Assembly (NCBI GenBank): GCA_963971425.1 | Contig: OZ020520.1 | Location: 5,126,553 to 5,190,552 of the forward strand | Length of the DNA stretch: 64,000 bases | Reading direction: 5' to 3' | From: Bryoerythrophyllum caledonicum | Taxonomy: Eukaryota > Streptophyta > Bryopsida > Pottiales > Pottiaceae | Part shown: piece by piece, positions 48,650-59,417 of the stretch | Position numbering within the stretch: the first letter of the stretch is position 1 | How the letters are laid out: each line of letters opens with the position of its first letter | Made by a program: the position numbers and the translations under genes | The notes under the pieces: generated by a model | Databases searched by the model: none | What the model was told of the DNA's origin: nothing | The model's input: only the letters and a program-made list of their open reading frames with translations

Positions 48650-48975
48650 AGTTTTTACTCTTGCCTTTCAACTATGTCTACAGTGATCCACCTCTTTGAG
48701 TAGTGCGGATAGGTGTGCTCTTGTTAAAAATCTCCATTCACAGTAAAAAAAACTATAGCACTTCCAAATCACATACAGTACTATGAATTTCATGTTTAGA
48801 GTAGGCACACTATATGGATTTATAAATGTTACAACTTTTTACTCTAGTTATAACCAACCATTTTGACTATGATCACCCCTCTTGAAGTATTATCCTAAGT
48901 AAAAATCTTCAATAAAAGTAAAAAGTTATAGTGCTTACAAATCATAAAGTACCACGAAACTCAATATAAAATTTA
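48650..48975 (+). repeat. Diverged direct duplication, about 175-bp unit
   Basis: Two adjacent segments share a similar order of words: TTTTTACTC, TATGATC or CAGTGATC, CCTCTT, AAAAATCT, CTATAGCACTT or TATAGTGCTT, AAATCA. The identity is modest. Confidence 0.45.
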
Positions 48976-49156
48976 GTGTAGTGTGGACTAAACATCATTT
49001 CCGGTGTACCCGGGAACGAACGGTGGAGTTCGTCCGACGATTTCCGTTCAAGCCGACGGAGAAGCTGCAGCTTAGGTTTCATGCATAGCTTCTTTCAGTG
49101 AAGCTTTCTCCGAAGAGAGTTGTGTCGAAGCTCCAGCTTGCGCTTCGTTGCTGGCG

Positions 49157-50167
49157 ATGGCGGTAGACAAGGATTTGGAGGATTTGGTGTCTTTTTTGAA
49201 GTCGCCGTCGCCGAATCTGAAGAAGGCGGCCGTGGAGATCGTGCAGGGGCTGTCGGGGGCGGACGAGGGCGTGCAGCGCCTCGCCACCTTCGCTAAGGAG
49301 CTTGTTCCGCCGCTGCTGCAGCTGCTGTCGGAGGCGGAGGAGATCGCGAAGCCGGCGGCGGAGGCGCTCGTGAACCTGTCGCAGGACGTGGCCGTGGCGG
49401 ATCACCTCATCCAGGGGGGCGCCGTGGAGCGCGCCGTGGAGCTCGTCGGGAAGCCGGGGTTTCAGAGCAACAAGCTCATGGTGATGCTGCTCGTGAACCT
49501 GTCCAACCTGGACCAGGGCGCGGCGCGGCTGCTGCTTATGGAGGACGGGGCGAGCGTCGCGAAGCTAGTCCGGTTTTTTTCTAGGTTTTCGTCCTCCGAG
49601 CGCGGCGGGGGGGACGAGTACGAACACGTGGCCAACGTCTTGGTGAACGTCACGCGGCTGCAGTCCGGCCGGAAGGTGGTCTTGGACATGAGCAGGGGGA
49701 TTCTACGCCAGATCTTGCCGCAGATCGACTCCAGGAGCGTGATTCGGCGGCAGGGCGTGGCCGGCACGGTGCGCAACTGTTGCTTCGATGCGGAGACGCA
49801 ACTGCCGAGCCTGCTCCTGGCGTCGGAGTTTCTGTGGCCCGCCCTGCTGCTGCCATTGGCGGGGAAGAGAGTGTACATCGAGGCTGACACTGCCAAAATG
49901 CCGCTGGAGCTGGCCACTCCGTTGTCGCAGGAGGATCGAGAGCCGGAGACGGATCCCAAGGTCAGAGTCGCAGCTTGTGAGGCTATCTACTTGCTCGTTC
50001 TGCAAGAAGGTGGCAGGAGAGCGTTCTGGGCGATCAATGGACCGAGAATCCTCGAATTAAGCTATGAAGATGAGGAGGATCCTCAGGTCATGGAGGCATT
50101 TGAGCGCGTCGGTGCGTTGCTTGTAGGAGGCTCTGGCACGGAGGAAGAAGAAGTGCCGCAATCATGA
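49157..50167 (+). CDS. HGH1-type ARM-repeat protein
   Basis: A single-exon frame of 336 residues. It starts at the ATG of MAVDKDLEDLVSFL, preceded in frame by non-ATG codons only. Armadillo-like helical repeats are visible, for example LVPPLLQLLSEAEEIAKPAA and MVMLLVNLSNLDQGAARLLL. The features VRNCCFDAETQLPSLLL and KVRVAACEAIYLLV fit the DUF383 and DUF384 domains of HGH1. In yeast, HGH1 assists folding of elongation factor eEF2 with the TRiC chaperonin; a cytosolic role of this kind is expected. The length is close to the family norm. The C-terminus is acidic. Confidence 0.85.
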   Translation: MAVDKDLEDLVSFLKSPSPNLKKAAVEIVQGLSGADEGVQRLATFAKELVPPLLQLLSEAEEIAKPAAEALVNLSQDVAVADHLIQGGAVERAVELVGKPGFQSNKLMVMLLVNLSNLDQGAARLLLMEDGASVAKLVRFFSRFSSSERGGGDEYEHVANVLVNVTRLQSGRKVVLDMSRGILRQILPQIDSRSVIRRQGVAGTVRNCCFDAETQLPSLLLASEFLWPALLLPLAGKRVYIEADTAKMPLELATPLSQEDREPETDPKVRVAACEAIYLLVLQEGGRRAFWAINGPRILELSYEDEEDPQVMEAFERVGALLVGGSGTEEEEVPQS

Positions 50168-51127
50168 GATTCTGGTATGTATTCATTGTTAGGGTTTAGG
50201 GTTTAAGAACTTATGATCAAGTTGTCAGATCACAGAACTTAGTTAACTTGTAACGACAAATTTTTGACAGAAATTGGAGAGTAGATTACTTATGAATGAG
50301 AATGTCGCAGAAGCCATTACTTCTTTTTTCCCGGTACAGGTGTGAGGGTTTAAATGTACTATTTCTTTTCTTGTTTTAAGGTTTAGGGTTGAAGAACTTG
50401 TCTACCTGAGTTTTATTGTCTGCAGATTATTTATCTTTGAAGACTCTTTGGAAGTCCATCTACTCCTGTTAGGGTTTAGGGTTTAAGACTTGTCTACCTG
50501 AGTTTCATTGTCTTCAGAGTATTCATTTTTGAGGACCCTTCGGAAATTAATTTAGAGTGGGTTGGAAACTCGGTGTTATTGCAAGGCATTGAGAAGATTG
50601 AGAACTGTTTTTTTTTATGGGATATATGGCTTTTGGCACAACGAGTGCAGGCTGTTTACTAAACTGGAAATGATATTTCGTGTCATGTTGCATTTAGTGC
50701 TATTAAGTACATACATTATTAGTAAACAGTGACATTTACTGTTGATGACACTTGTTGACAATTTGCATTGAGCAAGATATATTGAATTTGTTACAGTATT
50801 TCTCATTTAGTGTGCGCACGGTTTCTTTTTAACAGTTTTGTACGTTGTGCCTGCTATACATAGTGCTATAATGGGAGGCTGTTATATTGGAAAGAAAGGG
50901 TAGGTGCAGGTTGTTATGTGGGAGAATTTGATGAATGGAGACGCCTTTTCTAGTAGTCATCCAATACACAGGAACGGAAAGGGTCGAGTCTCAAAGATGA
51001 TTGAGCAATTTAATTGTCCTAAACATGTACAGACTAGTGTGGGTGTGTGTTTTCATCTTCCTTAATGATCCTCCGTTTCGACCTGGGAAAAACTGCAATT
51101 GCTGACGTCTATGGTAAATTACTTTCC
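50168..51127. other. Intergenic region with TTTAGGG words and a tandem duplication
   Basis: TTAGGGTTTAGGGTTTAAG-like words occur near 50190, 50380 and 50470. A unit of about 88 bp (GTTTAGGGTTGAAGAACTTG onward) at 50380-50455 is repeated with changes at 50469-50545. The rest is the 3' flank of HGH1 and of the reductase gene. No gene seen. Confidence 0.6.
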
Positions 51128-52946
51128 TACGCACCACAGGCTAAGCAGTCGTCTTTGTTCTCAAGCGAACACACCATTTGAGACAGTTTGGCCTCCACTT
51201 CCTCCACCACAATTGCAGCTGGTGTGGATGGTTTACTCTGCAAGAAATCCAAGAGATTAGTCTGCAACGCATTCCCAGAAGACGAGTATCAAGTCGAGGA
51301 GTCCTCAGTTGGTGGCACATACGACCCAAGCACACAGACTTCATCATGTAAGATATGAAGCAAACAGACATCGTGTAAGATATCAATCGAATGAGTACCT
51401 TGATGCTGCTGGCGTCGACTGTGAACTTGATGGCGTCTGCTGCGGCTCGCGAGCGCAAGTAGTACATGCCAGTTTTCAAGCCCTTGGACCACGTGTAGAA
51501 GTGGAGAGAGGTGAGCTTGCCGAAGTTGGGCTGGTCCATGTGAATGTTCAAGCTCTGGCTCTGGTCGATGAAGGCTCCCCTCTCGGCAGCCATGTCCACG
51601 ATCGACCTCTGCTTGATTTCCCACACCGTCCTGTAAATCTTCTTCAGGGCCTCCGGGATGATGTCGATCTGCTGGATGGAGCCGTTGTGGTAGATCACTT
51701 GGTTCTTCAGCTCTTGCGTCCACAGCCCCATGTTCGTCAGGTCGTTCAGGAGGTGCTTGTTCACCACCACAAACTCGCCACTGCCAGAGGACGGTACCGT
51801 TAGCATGTGCTCCAGAAGTAGGAGTCAGAGCTTGGGAAGGAGTGCAACGTCAGGACTGTACCTCAACACGCGTCTGCTGTAGATGTTCGAAGTGTAAGGC
51901 TCGAAGCACTCGTTGTTGCCCAGGATCTGGCTTGTCGAGGCAGTGGGCATGGGTGCCATGAGGAGGGAGTTGCGGACGCCGTTCTTGGCGATCAGCTCTC
52001 TGAGAGCATCCCAGTTCCACCACTCCGAGGGCTTCACGTTCCACATGTCCGGCTGAAGGATGCCCTTGCTGATCGGGCATCCGGCGTACGTTTCATATGT
52101 TCCTTCCTCCGCTGCCAATTCAGCTGAGGTTTTCAGCGCGTGGTAGTAAACCGTCTCGAAAATGTCGCGGTTCAGCTTCTGGGCCTGCAGCTCAGAGCAA
52201 CAGCGATGTCATCAAGGGCGCCCGGTGAGTGCGGCAGCTCGTGAGGGACATGATAATGCGCATACCTCTTCGGAGTCGAACGGCATGCCCAGCAAGATGA
52301 AGGCGTCGGCGAGGCCCTGCACTCCGAGTCCAATGGGCCTGTGCCGCATGTTCGACCGTCTCGCGGTCTCCACCGGGTAGTAGTTCACATCAATAATCCG
52401 GTTGAGATTCCGTGTGACCAGTAGGTCTCCGCACATGTGACAGTGACGTTATCTGCCAAACATGCGGGGCCACTTTAACGTCCAGTTCGAGATAACCTGT
52501 AACACGTTAATCAGGTCATCGATTCAGAGTCGCATAATTACCTCTCCTAGCTTCTCGAAATCGAAGAAGCGATTCTGGTAACCCTTGCTGCCGATTAACT
52601 TGGTGGGATGGGATTCCATGGGCACACTCTTCTCTCGGACGAAGCGGGGAAGGGCGATGGAAGCCAGGTTGCAGACGGCAGTCTCGTCGGGACTCGTGAA
52701 TTCCACAATCTCCGTGCACCGGTTGGAAGACTTGATAGTTCCCAAGTTCTGCTGGTTGCTCTTCCTGTTGCAAGCATCCTGAGAACAGAGAAAATTCCAG
52801 TCAGAGTGTGCTCACGCCCCACGAACTAGAAGCATGTCGGAGCGCAACCATACCTTGAACAGAATGTATGGGTTCCCAGTTTCGATCTGGGCCTCAAGAA
52901 CGGCAAACCATAGCTTCTGAGCTTGCACCATCTTCTTCGCCTTGCC
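51128..52946 (-). CDS. Ribonucleotide reductase large subunit (RNR1), C-terminal half only
   Basis: Exons run from 52946-52854 and 52778-52542 through exons near 52430-52265, 52185-51862 and 51780-51400 to the last exon ending at the TAG at 51128. The protein shows NRCTEIVEF with the active-site Cys and Glu, [19 protein letters not shown], and the C-terminal redox pair in DDCLACGA. This is the class Ia enzyme that reduces ribonucleoside diphosphates in the cytosol. The allosteric N-terminal half, about 390 residues, is not in the window. Upstream lie 370 bases and then the giant Mutator-like element, so the gene is either truncated or has that element in an intron with further exons beyond 64000. 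The border before the 52430 exon does not join in frame as I read it, which may be a misread splice site or decay. Confidence 0.8.
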
Positions 52947-53314
52947 CTACACAGCAGAAGAAAGAATCGATCAAAACCTGGCAGATTCCTCGAGGTATTT
53001 GAAACACAAGCCGACGTTCATCATGTAAGCTTGAGTTACGTGACTCATATCATGGTATCAAGAGTCAGAAAAGAGCAAGCAGTTCCTCTTCGGGTACAAG
53101 AACGCCTAGCTTGCACAATGCACGAGCAGCAGGCTGCCTGATATGGTACCTGGCGTAGCAAATCCAAAACTCTCGAGAATGAGTGGAAAGAAACGATCAA
53201 AACTACGACACATCTACTTAACGATTGTGCGGAGCAGCGCGTCAAGTGAGTGGCAGTGTAGGAGCACGCCCCACGCGCGGCTGGCTTTCTGGGGGCCCTC
53301 CCTGGCAGGCGTGC

Positions 53315-53740
53315 GTTCGAGGTGTCAGGACCTGGTTTTAGGCTTGACACCGCGAAGTGCCATCCACATCATTTCGTACAACGCTGTCTTTGGCACGATC
53401 CACTATGCCATGTAGTACACTGCCGGAAGGGGAGTGCTTGCCTCGGCATGAATGGAGTTCCTCTATCTCAATCTTCCCATACAGGACAGGCCGAATGAGA
53501 ATTCTGGCGAGACGGCGCCACCAACCGTTGCCGATAACGGGGCAGTAGGGAGGAAATGGAGGCGTAAAGGGAGAAAGAAACCGACTGGCATGCGTGGGAA
53601 GGGGGTGGAGGACCTTGATGCCGCGTTTAAGGTTGGCCCGCATGGAGACTACATGAAGAAACACGGTGACAAGGTTCTTCGGATGCACGATTCGAAGAGG
53701 AAGCAGTCCAAGCTTATCACGTACATTCCCAAGGATATAA
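53315..53740 (+). repeat. Left inverted arm of the Mutator-like element
   Basis: It is homologous to the right arm in reverse. It contains a short internal palindrome at its tip (GGTGTCAGG...CTTGACACC) and an open frame (53452-53820) starting MEFLYLNLPIQDRPNENS. That frame matches the N-terminal coding sequence in the right arm (MEFLDLNLPIQDRPNGNS) but lacks a stretch of about 33 codons. The left copy is not joined to a transposase and is probably a dead duplicate of that exon. Confidence 0.8.
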
Positions 53741-54185
53741 GGAGCCTGGCGGCTACTTGGTTTAGGCGGCGTATTGGCGTTCATCATCACCATCAACGTG
53801 AAACCCTAAACCAGCCATGATAAAGTTTTGTGTGGCGGTACCATTTCCCTATGTTTCAAACTGTGTTTTTTGCCGTCTAGCGACATATCCAGGAAGTCCA
53901 AGCTCTGCGTCAGCGATCGCTGCTTCAAAACCTTAAAATCGCCGACTGAACTTTTTGGTAAGTTCCCCGCCCTTCTTTCTTTCCATTTCATTCCATTTCG
54001 GTAAGTTCCCTGTCCTTCTTTCTTTCCATTTCAAATGTGGGGCGTTGGAAAGTAAGCTGTGTGAAGATGTAGGAAATTTTGCAAAGCGTCCAGGTTTAGG
54101 GTTTGAGGGTTTTAGGGTTCCCGATAATTGTTGCAGGCGATAATGTTTCATGTTCGGCAATGTCCTCCCTCGCAGGTCCGTAAAA

Positions 54186-57100
54186 ATGCCGAAGCGTTTG
54201 GGGTGTTTTTGCAAGGCACTATTTGATGAGATCCCGGTGGAGAACAAGAAAGGGATTCCGTCCACCTACAACAAGGAAACGGGGAGGATCGAGCAGCTAT
54301 TTGTCATTGAGAAGGACCACATTTGGCGCGATAGCTAGGAGGTGATGGAGGCGAAGGGCCTTATCCTCGAGCTGCATGGACCGGACTCGCCCATCGTACC
54401 GGCTAGACAAACCGGCCCCAAACAGATACTGTGCATACATTGCAACACGACGCATCAGAAGCACATGTTCAACCTCCACTGCAACCATGCATTGTGCGAA
54501 GGGAAGGGGAAGGTGGGCGTGAAAATGCCGTCGTATCCCAATTTGGAGGTCAGGGATGTGGCAAACTTTGTGGCACGACTTAGGGATTGCACGTCAGTGG
54601 AAGAAGCCATTTTGGTTTTCGCCACCATAGAGCCGATAGCCACGAAGAGGAGGCCTCTGAAGGCTGCCGATAATGAGGAGGAATCGATCAATCGAGTCCC
54701 GATTAAGCGCGGCAAGAGGGTGGCACATGCGATAGTGGAGGGCCGTCCACAGAAGCGTACCGCGTTGGCTTCTCGAAAAAGACCTCCGCCCACGAAAGCG
54801 GAGTCCTGTGACGATACTTCTTCGTCGGCAGAGTCGGGAGGAGATCACAACACTGATCATGAGGCCAATAACGTAGGCACTCTGGCTGTTTTCGCTGAGA
54901 AGGACGGTCTTCGGTCCGGAGATGATGCCTCCAGGAATTCCAGTGCCGAGAATCTGATATCGAGGGTCCGGAAGTCGGCACTCACGCCGGCGCTCAAGAG
55001 CAATTCCTCGATCGTCCTCCGGAAGACCGAGCCTGCGAAGCAGACTGTACCAAAGAAGAAGGTGGCAAAAGCTGAAGAGTCCACGAAGAAGACAAAAGCA
55101 TCTTTTCCCTCAGCAATGGCGAAAAGGCTTACGGGAATTTCTGTGGAAGAGACCGCTATGGCGAGAAGGCCTCGATCCCCATCGGCTTTACAGCGGTTGA
55201 GAGAGACGACTATTGCCAAGAGACCCTCTGACTCTGACATTGGCCCGCCGATAACCTCGCGCGAATGCCCCCCGACCTCGGCCCAGATGGAATTTCGACA
55301 GCCGCTGACATTGGCCACGATACTTTGGGCAGACTCTGATAAAGGTGCGAATTCTGATACGCGCCTCATTCTGCCGGCCAAAGGTAGCAGGGAGCAAGAT
55401 TTGAAGTTGGAGAGGGCCGAAATGATACGGCACGTGCAGGAGGACGCTGAGTGCATTTTCCCGTTTCAGAGGGTGCTCTCCTCCGAAATGAAGGTACCGA
55501 TAACGCCGCTGTACCTATTCCTCAAGCATGGTCTGCTCGATAGGGACGTGACGGACATTTTAGGGTCCAAAGATGAGTTGTTGAAAACCGTCTTGTGTAT
55601 GGTGGAGTCTGAAGGCCACCAGGGCAGGTTCTACCAGGCTCTCGGTGCCTGCATTTCCGAAGGGGTTGGCTTCGCCGATAACGAGGTTTCGCTTCCACAG
55701 CGGACAACCCTTTGCAATCTGGAAAAGAATCCCAATGGCGGTACTGCGCAAGAGGTATGGATAGAGGCAGTGAGAGGAACGTGGGCATACATGACGCACA
55801 AGAAGGAGTGCATCGAGTATGTAGCTAGGACGATAGCCGATGTGGAGAGGACAAAGCGGTTAAGGGAGAGGTTAGTCGTGGTCGAGATTCAGAAATTTGA
55901 TGCCGATAGGGCGGTGGAGAGAGAGGCTACTCGATGGGACTTCAACAACCTCTTCGGGTACTGCGCGATGAACGAGATTCTTCGAGCATTGCTACCCCCA
56001 CTATCATGGACGCACAACATTGACGAGGCTCGAGAGGTCGTACACCGTCTAGCGCGGGTCAGAATCGAGAGTGTTCCGTCGCCGGCTCCAGCTATGCTGT
56101 TGAAGTGTCACTTCGTTTGCAACGGGCTCTCTCGAGTGTAAGTTTTTCCTTGTTGCCACAGACTTGTCCCATCTCATCTCACCATTTACACCCACGCCGA
56201 TAACTATTCTCGGTGTACACCATTTTCTTCTATTATCACCTGACGTGACTCCGTTGTTTTCAAGGGGAGGAATATGTGCAACCCTCGGGTAATCCCCTGG
56301 CCTGCCAGCATTGCAATGTACGTGGACGGTCCAGAGACAAATTGGGATGGGCCGTCTCAAATGTACGAAGTCCTGAATCCCTTCCTCTTCGGAAGAGACG
56401 CATCCGAACAAGGCCTCCCCACATCACAGGCGTTCTCGCAGCTCCGCGACAATAAGCATGGCGGGCGAAAATTGGTGTTACGCTTCATTGCAAACGTCCA
56501 TGCTCGCACTGTCGTGGACAGGGCAAAGAGTCACCTAGAGGATTTCGTTCGACAGTGGTGTGCTGCCGATAAGGGTATCTACGAACAGTGGGATACCTTA
56601 GACGAGAACTGCTTGGGGAGGGAGGATCTGGACTTCATGTATGTCGGCTTTGTTCCACGTAAGATTTTACCGATAACCCCGTCATTCATCTAATTGTTTT
56701 CTTCCTCATTCTTGGTATCTCCGTTATTTCCCTGTGACTAAACAATAAGCCTTGTACAAACACTATAGATCCTACTGGGGCACGCGAAAGGGAACTTGCA
56801 GAGGCAGATTGCAAGAACGTTGTGTCGCGTCTGGTGACAACGGAGTGGGGTCGACGAGAAGGGCATCCAGTGACTTCCGTCGAGGAAATTTCCCGGGAGA
56901 CATCTATCCGAACAAGGGACCTCGAGGATGCAGATGCCCTTCTTCACATGGACGAGGGAACCTCAAATGAATTCCGCGTCCAGAATCGGTACTCGAAGGA
57001 TCACGACGACGAAGGATTTCCCGATAAGTCGCCAGAGGAAGTTACGGAGGAAGCACAAGAGGGGGCTTGTGATGAAATACCTCCGGGAGGTGTTCCCGAT

Positions 57101-59031
57101 TTGCCCAAAGATGAGCTAGCTACTACAGCAGTGAAGTCACCAGTGAGTCCCACTCATAACCCACCTCTTGTGGAGTTTTCTTGGACACAAGCAATGGATG
57201 ACCCTACCCTCGGCATTGCGGAGTCTTCATAGTGGCCGGTGGGGCTAACTCAATTCGACACCCCTCGTCTTCATGTTGTGATTAGAGGTACGGGGGAGAC
57301 GAAACATAGCATGAAACCCCAGCGTCTATCGTACCCTCTGTCAAGTCAAGGTATTGAAAATCTGGATTCTACTGACAGTCCCCCGGTTATTCTCGACGAG
57401 CCTTGCGTAGCACCCTTGGAAACTCATCCAATCCCCGAGAATCCTCCCTCTTCGGAGTCCGATAACGCTCCTCCGCCAGAGCCCGATAACCCTGCTCCTC
57501 TGCTAGAGCTCGATAGCCCTGCTCTGCCCGATGACCATGCTCCTCCGCCAGAGCCCGATAACCCTGCTCCTTCATTAGAGCCCGATAACCATGCTCATCC
57601 GCCTAAGCCCGATAGCCCTGCTCCAAAAGAGATGGACCCCAAGGAGATCAGTCTGGCTTTGCGCTTTATCAAGGAAGCACATGAATCTTGCTTGACCAGT
57701 ATTTGGATTTATCCTGGACTCATGGAGCATGTTCAGATCGGAAGGGAAGGACAGAAGGCGGCATAGACATGCATGTTGTCGTCGAATCGCGGAGTATGTA
57801 CGTCAAACTGTGTGTCTTGGGAGAAAGAGCCCTCGCTGTGTTACAAAGCCGAGGAGCAATGGAGCATGACGCATCCACAATAGAGAAGAACCTCGGTATT
57901 ATTGTGGAGGTCCTAAAACTCAGGTGAGTGTCATCGTCTATGTTATCGTGTTCTCCGACACCTATTGTTTATCGGCACCTACTGTCTAACATCCCCTTTC
58001 TTTTGAATTTCAGGCCTCGTTTTATTCACCCGAAGGACGTGACTGGAGGTATGAGGTTTTTCGGTCTAGACCTTCGACAAGTTGTGGATGTCTCGCTTGC
58101 ACTAGTGGGCTCGCATTGCGTGCTAAAGGACAAGCGGAAAATAGAAGGGACATTTCTGGATTTCCTCCTTAGGCATGTCGTCTATCGTGCGAAGGAGCAT
58201 GTTCGAATCCAGTATCATCACACGTACAATTGGTTATCGGCGACGTTGCAATGCTATCTGGCGGACTCTGAGAAGGACTGGGATGACATCGTGAGCTTCC
58301 TCAACCGCTCGTTTCGTACCACCAACAGGTCGCCCAATACCCTTATCGTCCCTTACCACGATAAGGGTCACTGGAACGTTTTCGTCTTGGAGCAAAGCCG
58401 AAGGTATCACGTGGACCTAGCGAAAGGTTTGCACAAGGGTCGGGAAGTGGACAACTTTCTCTTCCTTGTGCACATGGGATGGGCAAACGCGAAGGGCGTG
58501 AAGGTCGGATCTCAAAGTTGGCGAGAATGGCACAGTCGAGAGCCGATAAGCTTGCCTCTACCTAATAAGCGAGAAAGCTGGGAGTGTGGTTTCATGGCAT
58601 GCTTGGGCTTCTGGCAGTACCTTATCGCACATGGTGGGCGTGACGAGGCGGAGGAGGAGACCGTGACAATGGGGACACAATATTTGGATTGGGACGAGAT
58701 GAAGGCGAACCGATGGTTCATGCAAGCGCTGTACACGGAGATTGTCGCATCACTTCCGTTCCACAATGCTCCCAATCTATGTAGGCATGATACGGTGGAG
58801 TTCGGAAGCGAAAGTCCGGACGTTGTTTTCGTGGAAGTCGGTACTGGGACGGCGAAGAAGAGGGAAGTCCCAGTTCTCGGTATTTCGGGGACAGTGGGGA
58901 AACGTGAACTTCAGGGCTTCAATGTGCTCAAGGACCTACCAGTTCATCTCAGAAGGCGGAAGAAGGCAATAGCGTGCGAAGGGGCGAAAAAACCGAAAAA
59001 ATCGAAGGACACCACCAAGACGAAGAAGTAG
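54186..59031 (+). pseudogene. Ulp1-type (C48) protease gene of the Mutator-like element
   Basis: The ATG at 54186 opens MPKRLGCFCKALFDEIP. An in-frame TAG at 54336 follows, and the same frame continues to a donor near 56139. It includes a Cys/His cluster (CIHCNTTHQKHMFNLHCNH) and a long basic, Ser-rich segment. Further coding parts lie at about 56268-56658 and 56785-57766, with an in-frame TAG at 57230 and a Pro-Asp-Asn repeat tract, and then at 57760-57922 and 58015-59031. The last part holds the protease triad: His in DKGHWNVFVL, Asp in YHVDLAKG, Cys in SWECGFMACLGF. The usual oxyanion Gln appears to be Asn. Such domains cleave SUMO-like or ubiquitin-like tags. The basic C-terminus (KKPKKSKDTTKTKK) suggests nuclear targeting. 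Exon borders are approximate. Confidence 0.7.
57440..57640 (+). repeat. Pro-Asp-Asn coding minisatellite built on CCGATAA
   Basis: Repeated units such as CCAGAGCCCGATAACCCTGC encode PEPDNPA steps. Four of the 26 CCGATAA copies and two CCGATAG variants lie here, all in the frame CC-GAT-AA. The tract joins the adaptor part and the protease part and is probably a flexible linker. Confidence 0.8.
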
Positions 59032-59417
59032 GCAATAAAGGGGGGGGGGCTGTTGTACACAGCTGATACGCATTAGAATTTGTACAGATTAATAAGTTGC
59101 CGAGGTTGTACATTTCATTTATTGTAAATGACAAATTTTTCGATAATATACTAGAACGGAATTTGAAATCCACTTGAGGCCTGTAAGCGGAACTTAAAAT
59201 CCAGTCTTTGCCGATTATATTGAAGGTTGAGTTTTAACTTCATAACTAAAGACTTAGCCGATATAGATCTTCTCTGGAAATATCATGAGATGCATGGAAC
59301 TTCATCTAAGGGCATCCTATCGGCAATATTCCTTCAAGAGATTACTGATGGTTATCGGCGCAAATAACCACCAAAAATCCTCTGCCCTTTATCCTCAACC
59401 CTTTCAAAACCGATAAC
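59032..59417. other. Spacer between the convergent Ulp1 and transposase genes
   Basis: A G-run (59040-59049) follows the Ulp1 stop. The DNA is AT-rich, with one CCGATAA copy (59410), one TTATCGG (59352) and near matches such as CCGATAT and CTATCGG. It should contain both 3' ends. Confidence 0.5.

Larger units (their letters stand above)
46945..49156. other. Intergenic region between the PDI-like gene and HGH1
   Basis: The first 300 bases are probably the promoter and leader of the minus-strand PDI-like gene. The rest is AT-rich and contains the foldback element at 48185-48620 and a diverged duplication at 48650-48975. A plus-strand frame at 47226-47468 begins with a GCGATG repeat and has no domain; I do not call it a gene. 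Confidence 0.45.

Noticed and set aside
53051..53066. TGGTATCA string after a TCA end, like the primer-binding site of a Copia retrotransposon
   Set aside because: The match to the initiator-tRNA primer site is partial (an extra A breaks it) and no LTR pair or retroelement coding sequence accompanies it.
53311..53330. GTTCGA at the Mutator-like termini as a tRNA B-box or tRNA-derived SINE
   Set aside because: No matching A-box or cloverleaf could be formed, and the same words are inverted at the other end of a coding element.
5038..57232. Reassignment or read-through of TAG as an explanation for the in-frame stops
   Set aside because: Host genes here end normally, including with TAG, and the affected genes also carry frameshifts or other stops; decay is simpler.
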